Below are positions 38,357 through 46,981 of a DNA stretch of 64,000 bases, in pieces (positions within the stretch are counted from its first letter, which is position 1; the number at the start of each line of letters is the position of its first letter). This DNA is from Chryseobacterium culicis (GTDB lineage: Bacteria > Bacteroidota > Bacteroidia > Flavobacteriales > Weeksellaceae), in contig NZ_PCPP01000001.1 in the NCBI RefSeq assembly GCF_002979755.1, forward strand, positions 2,512,665 to 2,576,664. Reading direction: 5' to 3'. The notes under the pieces were generated by a model, which had not been told where the DNA came from, made no database searches, and saw only the letters and a list, made by a program, of their open reading frames with translations. A program made the translations under genes and the position numbers.

Positions 38357-41300
38357 TTATTCTTTAATCACCTTTTTCGTAATTTTTGTATTATCCTCCA
38401 ATACAATGGTGAACAGATAAGTTCCTCTTACCAGTGCTGAAACATCAATTTTACTTGCGTTGGTATTGACATTTGCTGTTTTAACCAGTTTTCCTGAAGC
38501 ATCATAAATAGTTACCGCTCCTTTAGAATGTCTGCCCAACACTACATTCACAAAATCTTTCGCAGGATTTGGGGTGATATTCACCTCTGCATTGATCTTA
38601 ACATCTGCTGTTCCCAGTGTTGTACCTGTTTTAACAAAATATCCGCCAAAGCCTGTCGTCTGGAAGCTCACTTCCCAGTATTGGTAGGTATCATTCCAGA
38701 TAATATCTGCAATATCAGGAGTGATAATCGCTGCAGTTCCTCCAAAAGAAGCTACTGTACCTGTAGTACTTGTTCCTGTGTATTTTTCAATAAGAAGATT
38801 GGCTTTATTGGCAACATCGGTAGGTGAAGTAGGTAATTTCACTCCATTTGTGAGATTATAAGCATCAAAATCACTTTGCTTAAAGTATAAAGTTACTTTT
38901 CCGGTTGCAGTCGTAGTGTTTGCATCCGAATTGATTTCATATCTTCTTGCCACATAGTTGGGCTGTGCATTATCCACCCATACTTTTGATGTTACATTTC
39001 CTGTTACAGTACTTGCTGCTTCTTTTTCTACTCTTGCTATAAGCTGGCAGGTATTGGTAAAATAGTTATATCCATTGGCTACCGTGCTGGCTTTCGTTTG
39101 GTTGGAAGTTGCTAAATTTTTCACTTCAGCTACATTTTCATACACTACAGCCCTCATTTTAAAATCAAATGTTCTTGAAGTCCATGCTGTACCATCTGTA
39201 GATGTTTTAGATCTGTTATTAACTACTGCATTTTCAGCCTTCATAGCGATTCTTCCTCCCAAACCATTGACCACAATATAAAAATCTTTTCCGGTAACCA
39301 TCTGTATATTCAGATCGGAAAGACTCACATAGTTCCAGGTAAATCTCTGTGTATTATTAAGCCACGAAGTGATTGTTTTAGTCGCTATAATATCCCCGGG
39401 ATTTCCATTGGCATCCACTTTTCTGATTTGAATATCCACCGGAATATCAGAAGGAAGTGAAGTTCCTGTTAAAAACGAAAATCCTCCCAGTTTTCCTGTT
39501 AATGTTGGGGTATATCTGACAGCAAGAGCTATATTATCAAAATAATAATTTGATTCTGTATTGGCAATGATGTAAGGTTCATCATACCCTACTGTTTCGA
39601 AATTAGATTTCACACATCCCAGTTCATCAGTAACAGCTTTATAAATATCTAATTTACCATATCCCCATCTCATATTCGGAACAGTACCGGTTGCCCCATC
39701 CATTCTTGCGTTAGCTGTAAGACGAGCTTTCACCTGCGCTGCCGTTAATGCCGGATTGGCCTGAAGCAATAATCCTACTGCTCCTGCTACTCCTGGTGAA
39801 GACATACTTGTTCCCTGGTTTTTCACATAATAGTTGGTTCCTGCAATAATATCTGTAGCTCCGGGAGAAGAATCAGATGATCTGGTTGAAATCACATTCT
39901 GACCGGAAGCCGCAATTTCCGGTTTTTGAACCCCATCTACTCTTGGTCCTTGCGCACTGAATGATGATATGGATTCCTGTGGAGTAAGGGTATAATAACC
40001 GCTTGTTCCACTGTACCAGCTTGTTCTTCCTAAATATGAAGCCACGGTAATGGCATTAGAAGCATTCCCGGGAGACCCTACAATATATTCATTATCACCA
40101 TTTTGCAAAGTTGTACTCACTCCCTGGCTGTACAACCAGCCATGTGTAGTAATCTGCTGGGTTCCGTTATTGGTAATTTCTAAGGTATAATTTCCCTGAA
40201 CATTTGTAGTTCCGGAAGTTCTGGTTACCACCATCTGAACATACCGCTTGTTATTATCATTCCCCCAGTAGTTATACATTGTTGCTGTAAGCCCTCCTCC
40301 CAATATACTGTGAGCAGTAGTTGTACTTATATTCTGTGTATACTGTTGTCCGTCCGGAGTAGTTAGTTTTGCTGTAACAGGAGTATTATCATTGGCATAC
40401 ATAATAAATGAAAATACTGAAGTTGCAGAAGTATTGCTTGAAACGGTAAAGGCATACGTCTGTGCCGCACCAGCCGCAATATCAAATTTTCTATGAAGAT
40501 TGGCTCCATAATCATTACCTGCAGAAATAACCACTACTCTACCAGGTCCTGAAGTGGTAAAATTGTTCACCGCTACCTCATGGCTGGAAGTTCCGTCATG
40601 AGCAGTTCCCTGTCCGCCAATACTCATATTGACAACAATAGGTTTATTAAGCGCTGTTGCTACGTTTTTAAAATAGGTTAAAGCATTAATGGTATTTGTT
40701 GTAGGAAAAGATCCGTTACCACCTTTTACAAATACAATATCGGCATCAGATGAAAATCCTTTATGTCTTTTATCCGTAAATGCAGAGCCATTGCCAGCTG
40801 CCGTCCCAGAAACATGGGTTCCGTGTCCGTTTGTATCATTTTCACGTACAAATCCTGTGGGTGTTCCATCTAACTCATCTTCAATCTGTGCTCTTGTATA
40901 CTCTACACCTGTTGAAAATCCTGTAGGCGTTGTCTCTCCTGCTTGTGCTGTGAGTGTCTGATCCCAGATAGAAACAATTCTGCTTTTGGTCTGATCATTG
41001 GCTTTTCTGAAGTCCGGATGTTTCCAGTCTATTCCACTGTCATAAATTCCGACTAAAACACCTGTTCCATTATATGCAGTATTATTGAAAACTCCATCCT
41101 GCAAAAGGCTTGCTCCGGACTGAGCTCTGCTCACATCATTATGAAGTTCATCAAACTCAGGAGCCATTACTGAAGTTACATAAGGAAGTTTCGTAAGCCG
41201 TTCAAGATCATCCATGGAGACCAGGGCGGTAGAAAACGTTGGCAGCTGACTTTGGATCAGGAAACCATCAGCCTTCAGTTTTTCAGGCTCTTTCGTATAA

Positions 41301-41575
41301 ATAACGCATGAATACATAGTCTGAGCTCCCTTTGAAGTCACTACCAGATGCTGGTCAAGTTTCATATCAGGACGTTCCAATTCTTTTACTGCTCTTCCAT
41401 TGGTAATATTTTCTTTATTTTTCAATAAAATATCAAACCGGGAGTCCAACTTCTGGACCTGACCGTAAAAAGCGTAGGAATATAATCCCAAAAAGGCTGC
41501 TGTAGCATTTCTAAGAAGCTTCGCTCCTCCAGGTGAAATGTTTACATTTGTAGAAAATAATTTTTTAATATCCAT
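38357..41575 (-). CDS. Secreted subtilisin-like S8 serine peptidase with type IX sorting domain
   Basis: 1072 residues. The catalytic triad is readable: Asp179 (GIYDSGID), His251 (NGHGTHVSG) and Ser590 (GTSMSSP), with oxyanion Asn in SAGND (354). A long insert (about 360-500) between His and Ser contains a beta-sandwich-like region, as in Bacteroidota subtilases. After about residue 650 come jelly-roll-like adhesion segments. The C-terminal 75 residues form a type IX secretion sorting domain: ITPNPAKDFVNV, TIYDASGKLVKT, SALVRGTYLFTI, ending ITKKVIKE. The exported enzyme is probably surface-attached or released. It interrupts the DUF6702/HupE/M1 neighbourhood. Confidence 0.92.
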   Translation of the reverse strand: MDIKKLFSTNVNISPGGAKLLRNATAAFLGLYSYAFYGQVQKLDSRFDILLKNKENITNGRAVKELERPDMKLDQHLVVTSKGAQTMYSCVIYTKEPEKLKADGFLIQSQLPTFSTALVSMDDLERLTKLPYVTSVMAPEFDELHNDVSRAQSGASLLQDGVFNNTAYNGTGVLVGIYDSGIDWKHPDFRKANDQTKSRIVSIWDQTLTAQAGETTPTGFSTGVEYTRAQIEDELDGTPTGFVRENDTNGHGTHVSGTAAGNGSAFTDKRHKGFSSDADIVFVKGGNGSFPTTNTINALTYFKNVATALNKPIVVNMSIGGQGTAHDGTSSHEVAVNNFTTSGPGRVVVISAGNDYGANLHRKFDIAAGAAQTYAFTVSSNTSATSVFSFIMYANDNTPVTAKLTTPDGQQYTQNISTTTAHSILGGGLTATMYNYWGNDNNKRYVQMVVTRTSGTTNVQGNYTLEITNNGTQQITTHGWLYSQGVSTTLQNGDNEYIVGSPGNASNAITVASYLGRTSWYSGTSGYYTLTPQESISSFSAQGPRVDGVQKPEIAASGQNVISTRSSDSSPGATDIIAGTNYYVKNQGTSMSSPGVAGAVGLLLQANPALTAAQVKARLTANARMDGATGTVPNMRWGYGKLDIYKAVTDELGCVKSNFETVGYDEPYIIANTESNYYFDNIALAVRYTPTLTGKLGGFSFLTGTSLPSDIPVDIQIRKVDANGNPGDIIATKTITSWLNNTQRFTWNYVSLSDLNIQMVTGKDFYIVVNGLGGRIAMKAENAVVNNRSKTSTDGTAWTSRTFDFKMRAVVYENVAEVKNLATSNQTKASTVANGYNYFTNTCQLIARVEKEAASTVTGNVTSKVWVDNAQPNYVARRYEINSDANTTTATGKVTLYFKQSDFDAYNLTNGVKLPTSPTDVANKANLLIEKYTGTSTTGTVASFGGTAAIITPDIADIIWNDTYQYWEVSFQTTGFGGYFVKTGTTLGTADVKINAEVNITPNPAKDFVNVVLGRHSKGAVTIYDASGKLVKTANVNTNASKIDVSALVRGTYLFTIVLEDNTKITKKVIKE

Positions 41576-41725
41576 ATTTCATTTTTATGCAATACAATTA
41601 TACAATTTTTATTCAATACATAAATAGTATAAAGCATTAATAAAAATCAAGTATAAAAATTAAACCAAAAACAAAACAAACCCCACTTTAACAATATATT
41701 CAAAATATAAAATATTTTAATCAAA

Positions 41726-42304
41726 ATGCAGGATTTTCTTTTTTATTTAAACCTTGGATGGGAACATATTATTTCTCTGGATGCTCTGGATCATCAGCTT
41801 TTTGTACTGGCATTGATCGCTGTTTATTCCTACAGTGACTGGAAAAAAATCCTGATTCTGGTGACTGCATTTACAATAGGACATTCCATTACATTAGCTT
41901 TGAGTATTCTGGATGTTTTCAGAGTTCCTTCTGACTGGGTTGAATTTTTAATTCCTTTAACCATTGTTCTGACTTCTTTGGATAATATTATCATGAAAAA
42001 TCAGAAACAAACCTTGATGCGGGCCAATTACTACCTTGCATTAATCTTTGGACTTGTTCACGGCATGGGATTCGCCAACACAGCAAGAGTAATGATTGCA
42101 AAAAGTCAAAGTATTGCTTTACCTCTCCTTGGGTTTAATATTGGTTTGGAGCTTGGCCAGATTGTAATTGTTGCTGCGATTTTAATCATCCTGTTTATTT
42201 CGCTCAATCTTTTTAAAGTGAATAAAAAAGACTGGATTCTGTTTGTTTCTTCCGGGGTATTTGCTTTATCCCTGAAAATGACTCTGGAAAGAATTCCGTT
42301 TTAA
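41726..42304 (+). CDS. HupE/UreJ-family membrane protein
   Basis: 192 residues, mostly hydrophobic, with about six helices and the family's HupE/UreJ_2 features (LGWEHIISLDALDHQLFVL, FTIGHSITLALS, LVHGMGFA). The His-containing helices resemble nickel or metal transport motifs, but flavobacterial members occur without hydrogenase or urease and their role is unproven. It precedes the M1 peptidase gene by 67 bases, with a separate promoter in between. Confidence 0.85.
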   Translation: MQDFLFYLNLGWEHIISLDALDHQLFVLALIAVYSYSDWKKILILVTAFTIGHSITLALSILDVFRVPSDWVEFLIPLTIVLTSLDNIIMKNQKQTLMRANYYLALIFGLVHGMGFANTARVMIAKSQSIALPLLGFNIGLELGQIVIVAAILIILFISLNLFKVNKKDWILFVSSGVFALSLKMTLERIPF

Positions 42305-42340
42305 AAGTTAAATATTTTTATTATTTCAGCAGCTAATTCC

Positions 42341-42348
42341 TATCTTTG
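42341..42348 (+). promoter_or_regulatory. Probable -7 box (TATCTTTG) of the M1 peptidase gene
   Basis: Full match to TAnnTTTG, 24 bases before the ATG at 42372. Confidence 0.55.
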
Positions 42349-42371
42349 ACCATTAATAAATCATTTCGGTT

Positions 42372-44759
42372 ATGAAACTAAAAGTTGTTATACTTTCACT
42401 TTCTGTATTTGCATATACAGGTTTCACCGCACAAAATATTCAGAATAACCCAGGCAGCAACCATGGCAACAAGTTTGAGCAGCTGGGAACGATTCTACCA
42501 ACACCCAATATTTACAGAACAGCTTCAGGAGCTCCCGGACACGGATACTGGCAAAACAGAGCCGACTATAACATTTCCGCTTATCTGGATGAGGATAAAA
42601 GAAATCTGAAAGGTTCGGAAACAGTTACCTACTACAACAATTCTCCGGATGAGTTGGATTATATCTGGTTGCAGCTTGATGAAAACGAACACTCAAATAT
42701 CAGAAATGCAGGATATGACGCTTCATCTATTCTTCGTCCTTCCACTACAGACCAGCAGCTTAAAATTTCTGAGCTTCCTGTGAAAGATAATGGCTATGGA
42801 GTAAATCTTGAAAAAGTGACTGATGCTTCAGGGAATCCTTTGAAGTATACCGTCAACAAAACCATGATGCGTATTGACCTCCCAAAAGTTTTGAAAAAGG
42901 GAGAAAAATTCGTTTTCAAAGTAGACTGGAATTACAATATCTCTAACAGAATAAAGATGGGAGGCCGAGGCGGTTACGAAAACTTCCCCGAGGATGGTAA
43001 TGATCTGTATACAATAACACAATGGTATCCAAGAATGTGCGTGTATAGCGACTTTCAGGGATGGCAGAACCATCAGTTTACCGGAAGAGGTGAATTTGCT
43101 TTGGTTTTCGGAGATTTTAAAGTTTCTATGAATGTTCCTGCCGATCATATTGTAGGAGGAACCGGAGAATGTAAAAACTACGATCAGGTATTAACAGCTG
43201 ATCAGTTATCAAGATACAGAAAATCTGAAAATGCAGCTGAGCCCATCGAAATTGTAACATTGGATGAGGCTAAAAAAGCAGAGAAAAATCATTCAAAGCA
43301 AAGAAAAACATGGGTTTTTGAAGCAAAGGATATTCGTGATTTTGCATGGACTTCTTCCAGAAAATTTGTCTGGGACGGAATGCGTGTAACAATCCCTGAA
43401 AACAATAACAAGGTAATGGCAATGAGTTTTTATCCAAAAGAATCTTATGGCCTTTACAGAAAGTTTTCCACAAAAGCTGTAGCGCACACCATTAAAACCT
43501 ATTCAGAATTTACCATTCCTTATCCATATCCTGTAGCACAGTCTGTAGAGGCATCCAATGGAATGGAATATCCGATGATCTGTTTTAATTTCGGAAGAAC
43601 AGAGAAAGACGGCACCTATTCTGAAGGAACCAAAAATGGGATGATCGGTGTAATTATCCATGAGGTTGGTCACAACTTTTTCCCGATGATCATCAATTCT
43701 GATGAAAGACAGTGGGCATGGATGGACGAAGGTTTGAATACATTTACTGAATATCTTACAGAAGAGAAATGGGATAACAAATTCCCGTCTAAAAGAGGAC
43801 CGGCATGGACGATCGTAGACTACATGAAACTCCCGAAAGATCAGCTGGAGCCTATCATGAGTAATTCAGAAAATATTGTTCAGTACGGCCCGAACGCCTA
43901 TTCAAAACCTGCAACAGGATTGAACATTCTTCGTGAAACAATCATGGGAAGAGAGCTTTTCGACAAAGCATTTAAAACGTATGCTAAAAGATGGGCATTC
44001 AAACATCCTGAACCTGCAGATTTATTCCGCACCATGGAAGATGCCAGCGGTGAAGACCTTGATTGGTTCTGGAGAGGCTGGTTCTACGGTACAGATCCTG
44101 TAGATATTGCTATTGATAAGGTAACGGTAGCTGTTCCTAATCTTGAGACTGATCCAAAAGCAGCTGCAGAAGTAAAATATCAGGTTGAAAAACCTTTGGT
44201 GAACAGTTTCGAAGACCTTTCAAAAATCAGAAACAGAGAAGATAAGAATATCAAATTCTATGTAGACGGAGATAAAGATCTTCAGGACTTCTATTACAGA
44301 TACGACAGAGGCCAGGAAAAGGTAGATAATAATAAGGAATACACTGTCAAACCAGCAGCCAATCTTCCTTTAGATGCTAAGGACAAAGAGAAATTCAAAA
44401 ATATTACAGGCTATCAGATAGACTTTGTGAATAAAGGCGGACTGGTAATGCCGATCATCCTTGAATTCACTTTTGAAGACGGATCAAAATTATATGATAA
44501 ATCTGCGGCTCAGATCTGGAGACTGAACGAACAAAAGGTTTCCAAGACGTATTATTTTGACAAAAAATTAAAATCTATTCAGCTTGATCCAATGAGAGAA
44601 ACTGCTGATATTGATACAACCAATAACTTATGGACAAGTACCGGATCCGGTGCTGAAACTTCAAAATTCCAACTCTTTAAACAAAAACAGGAAGGAGGTT
44701 CTGTGAGAGGAGGCTCCACCGGAAAAGTTAATCCAATGCAGGCCGCCGGAAAAAGTTAA
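42372..44759 (+). CDS. M1-family metallopeptidase (gluzincin)
   Basis: A 795-residue exported zinc aminopeptidase-like protein. A signal peptide (about 1-20) is followed by an M1-type N-terminal beta-domain and the zinc site H430-E-V-G-H434 with the third ligand Glu453 in WMDEGLNTFTEY. The helical C-terminal region is followed by a low-complexity glycine-rich tail. The usual exopeptidase GAMEN motif appears as a divergent SNGMEYP segment, common in this subgroup. It belongs to the HupE/M1/DUF6702 neighbourhood. Confidence 0.92.
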   Translation: MKLKVVILSLSVFAYTGFTAQNIQNNPGSNHGNKFEQLGTILPTPNIYRTASGAPGHGYWQNRADYNISAYLDEDKRNLKGSETVTYYNNSPDELDYIWLQLDENEHSNIRNAGYDASSILRPSTTDQQLKISELPVKDNGYGVNLEKVTDASGNPLKYTVNKTMMRIDLPKVLKKGEKFVFKVDWNYNISNRIKMGGRGGYENFPEDGNDLYTITQWYPRMCVYSDFQGWQNHQFTGRGEFALVFGDFKVSMNVPADHIVGGTGECKNYDQVLTADQLSRYRKSENAAEPIEIVTLDEAKKAEKNHSKQRKTWVFEAKDIRDFAWTSSRKFVWDGMRVTIPENNNKVMAMSFYPKESYGLYRKFSTKAVAHTIKTYSEFTIPYPYPVAQSVEASNGMEYPMICFNFGRTEKDGTYSEGTKNGMIGVIIHEVGHNFFPMIINSDERQWAWMDEGLNTFTEYLTEEKWDNKFPSKRGPAWTIVDYMKLPKDQLEPIMSNSENIVQYGPNAYSKPATGLNILRETIMGRELFDKAFKTYAKRWAFKHPEPADLFRTMEDASGEDLDWFWRGWFYGTDPVDIAIDKVTVAVPNLETDPKAAAEVKYQVEKPLVNSFEDLSKIRNREDKNIKFYVDGDKDLQDFYYRYDRGQEKVDNNKEYTVKPAANLPLDAKDKEKFKNITGYQIDFVNKGGLVMPIILEFTFEDGSKLYDKSAAQIWRLNEQKVSKTYYFDKKLKSIQLDPMRETADIDTTNNLWTSTGSGAETSKFQLFKQKQEGGSVRGGSTGKVNPMQAAGKS

Positions 44760-44815
44760 AAATCAAAAGGTTGTAACTTTTAACAAATACAGCACTACTT
44801 ATTATTAAAAAGATC

Positions 44816-45538
44816 ATGAGAACCATTCTTTTCCTTTTAATACTAAGTAGTGCTAATTTTTTTTCTCAAAAACTGCTAACGCCGGAAAATTCAGGAATCA
44901 ATCAAAAATTAATACAAGATGAAACTTCCGAAGCTCTATGGCTTGCAGAAAATGCAGGAACAAAAATAGAAATAGGACGCATTACCACCGAGACAAAAAA
45001 ACTGAACAAAACAGATCTTCTGATCAGAACAACTGTACAAATGAAACAGGCTCCTGATGCAAAATGGACAGATTCTACCCTTGTGAAAATATCGAACTTC
45101 ACCCCCATTTATCATTCTTCATACAATATAAACAGAGATACGGTTCTCAAGTCTGGGAAAGATAAAGTCACCGGATATTATCTGGATAAAAAATCTCAGA
45201 AAAAAGATATCATTGATATTCCTGCTGCACATTATTTTGATAGCAGCAGCTATGCAATGCTGATACGCTATCTTCCTTTGAAAGAAAATTACACTGCCGA
45301 GATTTCTATTTTCGATTACAATCCAAAATCTGAGAAAAAAGGAATCATGAAAGCCTATATTCTGGATACTCAAAAAGCAGAATATAAAGGAAAGCCAGTT
45401 TGGGTAGTCAAAACAAATGATGATATCAGCAACAAAACGGCTACCACAACCTATTATATTGATCCTGCAACAAGAAAAATTGTAAAGCAGAACATGGATA
45501 TGGCAGGAAGAAAAATGTCTTTGGAAATAACTCAGTAA
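44816..45538 (+). CDS. Secreted protein of unknown function (DUF3108-like)
   Basis: 240 residues with a signal peptide (about 1-17). The C-terminal half (YLPLKENYTAEISIFDYNP to YYIDPATRKIVKQNMDM) resembles the beta-rich DUF3108 group, whose members are periplasmic or outer-membrane associated. That assignment is tentative. It starts 56 bases after the M1 peptidase and may be co-transcribed with it. Confidence 0.65.
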   Translation: MRTILFLLILSSANFFSQKLLTPENSGINQKLIQDETSEALWLAENAGTKIEIGRITTETKKLNKTDLLIRTTVQMKQAPDAKWTDSTLVKISNFTPIYHSSYNINRDTVLKSGKDKVTGYYLDKKSQKKDIIDIPAAHYFDSSSYAMLIRYLPLKENYTAEISIFDYNPKSEKKGIMKAYILDTQKAEYKGKPVWVVKTNDDISNKTATTTYYIDPATRKIVKQNMDMAGRKMSLEITQ

Positions 45539-45609
45539 ATTATTGAAAACCAAACACCAACACCTGTTTTTCGTCTATAAAAAATATAACAATCTGGCTT
45601 AAAAAGTTT

Positions 45610-45617
45610 TATATTTG
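45610..45617 (+). promoter_or_regulatory. Promoter -7 box (TATATTTG) of peptide gene 1
   Basis: Full TAnnTTTG match 44 bases before the putative start at 45661. The following leader is almost identical to that of peptide gene 2. Confidence 0.6.
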
Positions 45618-45660
45618 AATCACCATAAACACCAAATGTCAAAAACCTGATTGACTTTAA

Positions 45661-45831
45661 ATGCTCAGGAACATACAAATCAAAATATTACTTATAAAAA
45701 ATGCCAAATTACTAAGCAGAGATGCTCAAAAAACAATCCATGGCGGAATTGCTGCCAGATTAGTATGTTGCGAACGCGATGATAATGGAAAATGTACTTT
45801 ATGGATTGGGCCTGGACAAAACTGTCCTTAG
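45661..45831 (+). CDS. Double-glycine-leader peptide, bacteriocin-like (copy 1)
   Basis: A short gene of up to 56 residues, a paralogue of the one at 46093. The leader NAKLLSRDAQKTIHGG ends in Gly-Gly, followed by a core with CC, a single Cys, and LWIGPGQxCP. At the position where copy 2 has its ATG, copy 1 has ATA (45694), so translation must begin at the in-frame ATG 45661 or the copy is dead. The frame is otherwise intact and the core is conserved, which argues for function. No dedicated processing transporter is visible nearby. Confidence 0.65.
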   Translation: MLRNIQIKILLIKNAKLLSRDAQKTIHGGIAARLVCCERDDNGKCTLWIGPGQNCP

Positions 45832-45857
45832 TTCTATCTCCTCATAACAATTTTGAA

Positions 45858-45881
45858 GAAAGCCGGAAATTTCCGGCTTTC
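45858..45881 (+). terminator. Terminator-like perfect palindrome after peptide gene 1
   Basis: GAAAGCCGGAAA and TTTCCGGCTTTC form an uninterrupted 24-base palindrome. The downstream T content is modest (CTCTGTTT). Confidence 0.7.
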
Positions 45882-46003
45882 TCTGTTTACATTCTCAATC
45901 TGAAGTACATCTATCACCATTGAAGAAAACCATTAATAACTGATAATCAAAATTTTATTAAAAAAAATATTAATAAAATATATCACATCATAAGGAAAAG
46001 TAC

Positions 46004-46011
46004 TATCTTTG
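46004..46011 (+). promoter_or_regulatory. Promoter -7 box (TATCTTTG) of peptide gene 2
   Basis: Full TAnnTTTG match, followed by a leader of about 60 bases that is nearly identical to that of copy 1. Confidence 0.6.
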
Positions 46012-46092
46012 ATTCTCTTATTTTACACCAAATGTCAAAATCCTGATTGACTTTAAATGTTCAGGAACGTACAAATCAAAATATTAATAACT

Positions 46093-46227
46093 ATGAAAAA
46101 TGCTAAATTATTAAGCAGAGACGCTCAGAAATCGATCAACGGCGGAGCAGCAGGACGCGTTTGCTGTGAGTACAATTACAAAGGACAGTGTATCCTTTGG
46201 ATCGGACCTGGACAATACTGTCCTTAA
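46093..46227 (+). CDS. Double-glycine-leader peptide, bacteriocin-like (copy 2)
   Basis: A 44-residue peptide. The leader MKNAKLLSRDAQKSINGG matches the Bacteroidota bacteriocin-type Gly-Gly leader; cleavage after it would release a 26-residue core beginning AAGRVCC and ending LWIGPGQYCP, with four cysteines shared with copy 1. An in-frame ATG at 46057 would add 12 residues, and that extension is also conserved in copy 1, so the start is uncertain. Export by a peptidase-containing ABC transporter elsewhere is likely. The product could be a bacteriocin or a signal for the adjacent LytTR/LytS pair. Confidence 0.75.
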   Translation: MKNAKLLSRDAQKSINGGAAGRVCCEYNYKGQCILWIGPGQYCP

Positions 46228-46254
46228 TTCAATCCTTAGATAACAATTTAAGAT

Positions 46255-46284
46255 AAGGCCGGAAATGTTCCGGCTTTATTTTTT
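46255..46284 (+). terminator. Terminator of peptide gene 2
   Basis: GCCGGAA (46258-46264) and TTCCGGC (46268-46274) flank ATG and are followed by TTTATTTTTT. It overlaps the end of the convergent regulator gene. The stem resembles that of peptide gene 1. Confidence 0.85.
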
Positions 46285-46981
46285 AACTTAAATGTTCTTT
46301 TAAATTCTTTTTATAAGTTCTCCCCAAAGGAAGCTCATCTCCGTTTTTCAGAAAAACATGACCGGAATTATACGAATTAATATGTTCTGACAATACAATA
46401 TAAGACTTGTGAATTCTGATAAAACCGAAATGCTGAAATTTTTCCTCAAAATTGGACATTCTTTCCAGAATCATATACTTTTTCAACGGCGTCATCAGCA
46501 CAATATATTCCCCGAATCCCTGTATCCAAAGAATATCTTTAAGAAAAACTTTATTCATCACATAATTGGATTTGAACATGATAAAGTCTTCTTGTTGCTG
46601 GCTGCTGGCTGAGTTTTTAAACTGAACAAAATCTCTTGCTTTATTGACCGCTTTTTTAAATGTGTCAAAATCCACAGGTTTGATAAGATAATGTACAACA
46701 TCCAGTTCAAAGGCTTTCACTGCATATTTTGTTTCCAATGTAAGAAAAATACACAAGGGTGGATCGGGAAGTTGCTGTAAAAGCTCTACCCCATTGATTC
46801 CAGGCATATTGATATCAAAAACAACCAGATCCACTTTGTTTGCTTTCAGGAAAGCCAGCGCTTCTTCCGGTTTCTGAAAGGAAGCCAGCAATTCAACATC
46901 TTCAAGCTGATCACAATATTGTTTTACAAGTTGCAATGCAGGATATTCATCATCTACATTAACGATAGTCAGGTTAGCCAT
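46283..46981 (-). CDS. LytTR-family response regulator
   Basis: 232 residues: a receiver domain with acidic pocket (VDDE, about 9-12), phospho-acceptor Asp56 in VVFDINMPG and the conserved Lys in YLIKPVDF, then a C-terminal LytTR DNA-binding domain (FIMFKSNYVMNKVFLKDILW; FIRIHKSYIV; LPLGRTYKKNL). It overlaps the kinase gene by 8 bases. It is convergent with the two Gly-Gly peptide genes; LytTR regulators often control such peptides in Firmicutes, so a link is possible but not shown. Confidence 0.93.
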   Translation of the reverse strand: MANLTIVNVDDEYPALQLVKQYCDQLEDVELLASFQKPEEALAFLKANKVDLVVFDINMPGINGVELLQQLPDPPLCIFLTLETKYAVKAFELDVVHYLIKPVDFDTFKKAVNKARDFVQFKNSASSQQQEDFIMFKSNYVMNKVFLKDILWIQGFGEYIVLMTPLKKYMILERMSNFEEKFQHFGFIRIHKSYIVLSEHINSYNSGHVFLKNGDELPLGRTYKKNLKEHLS

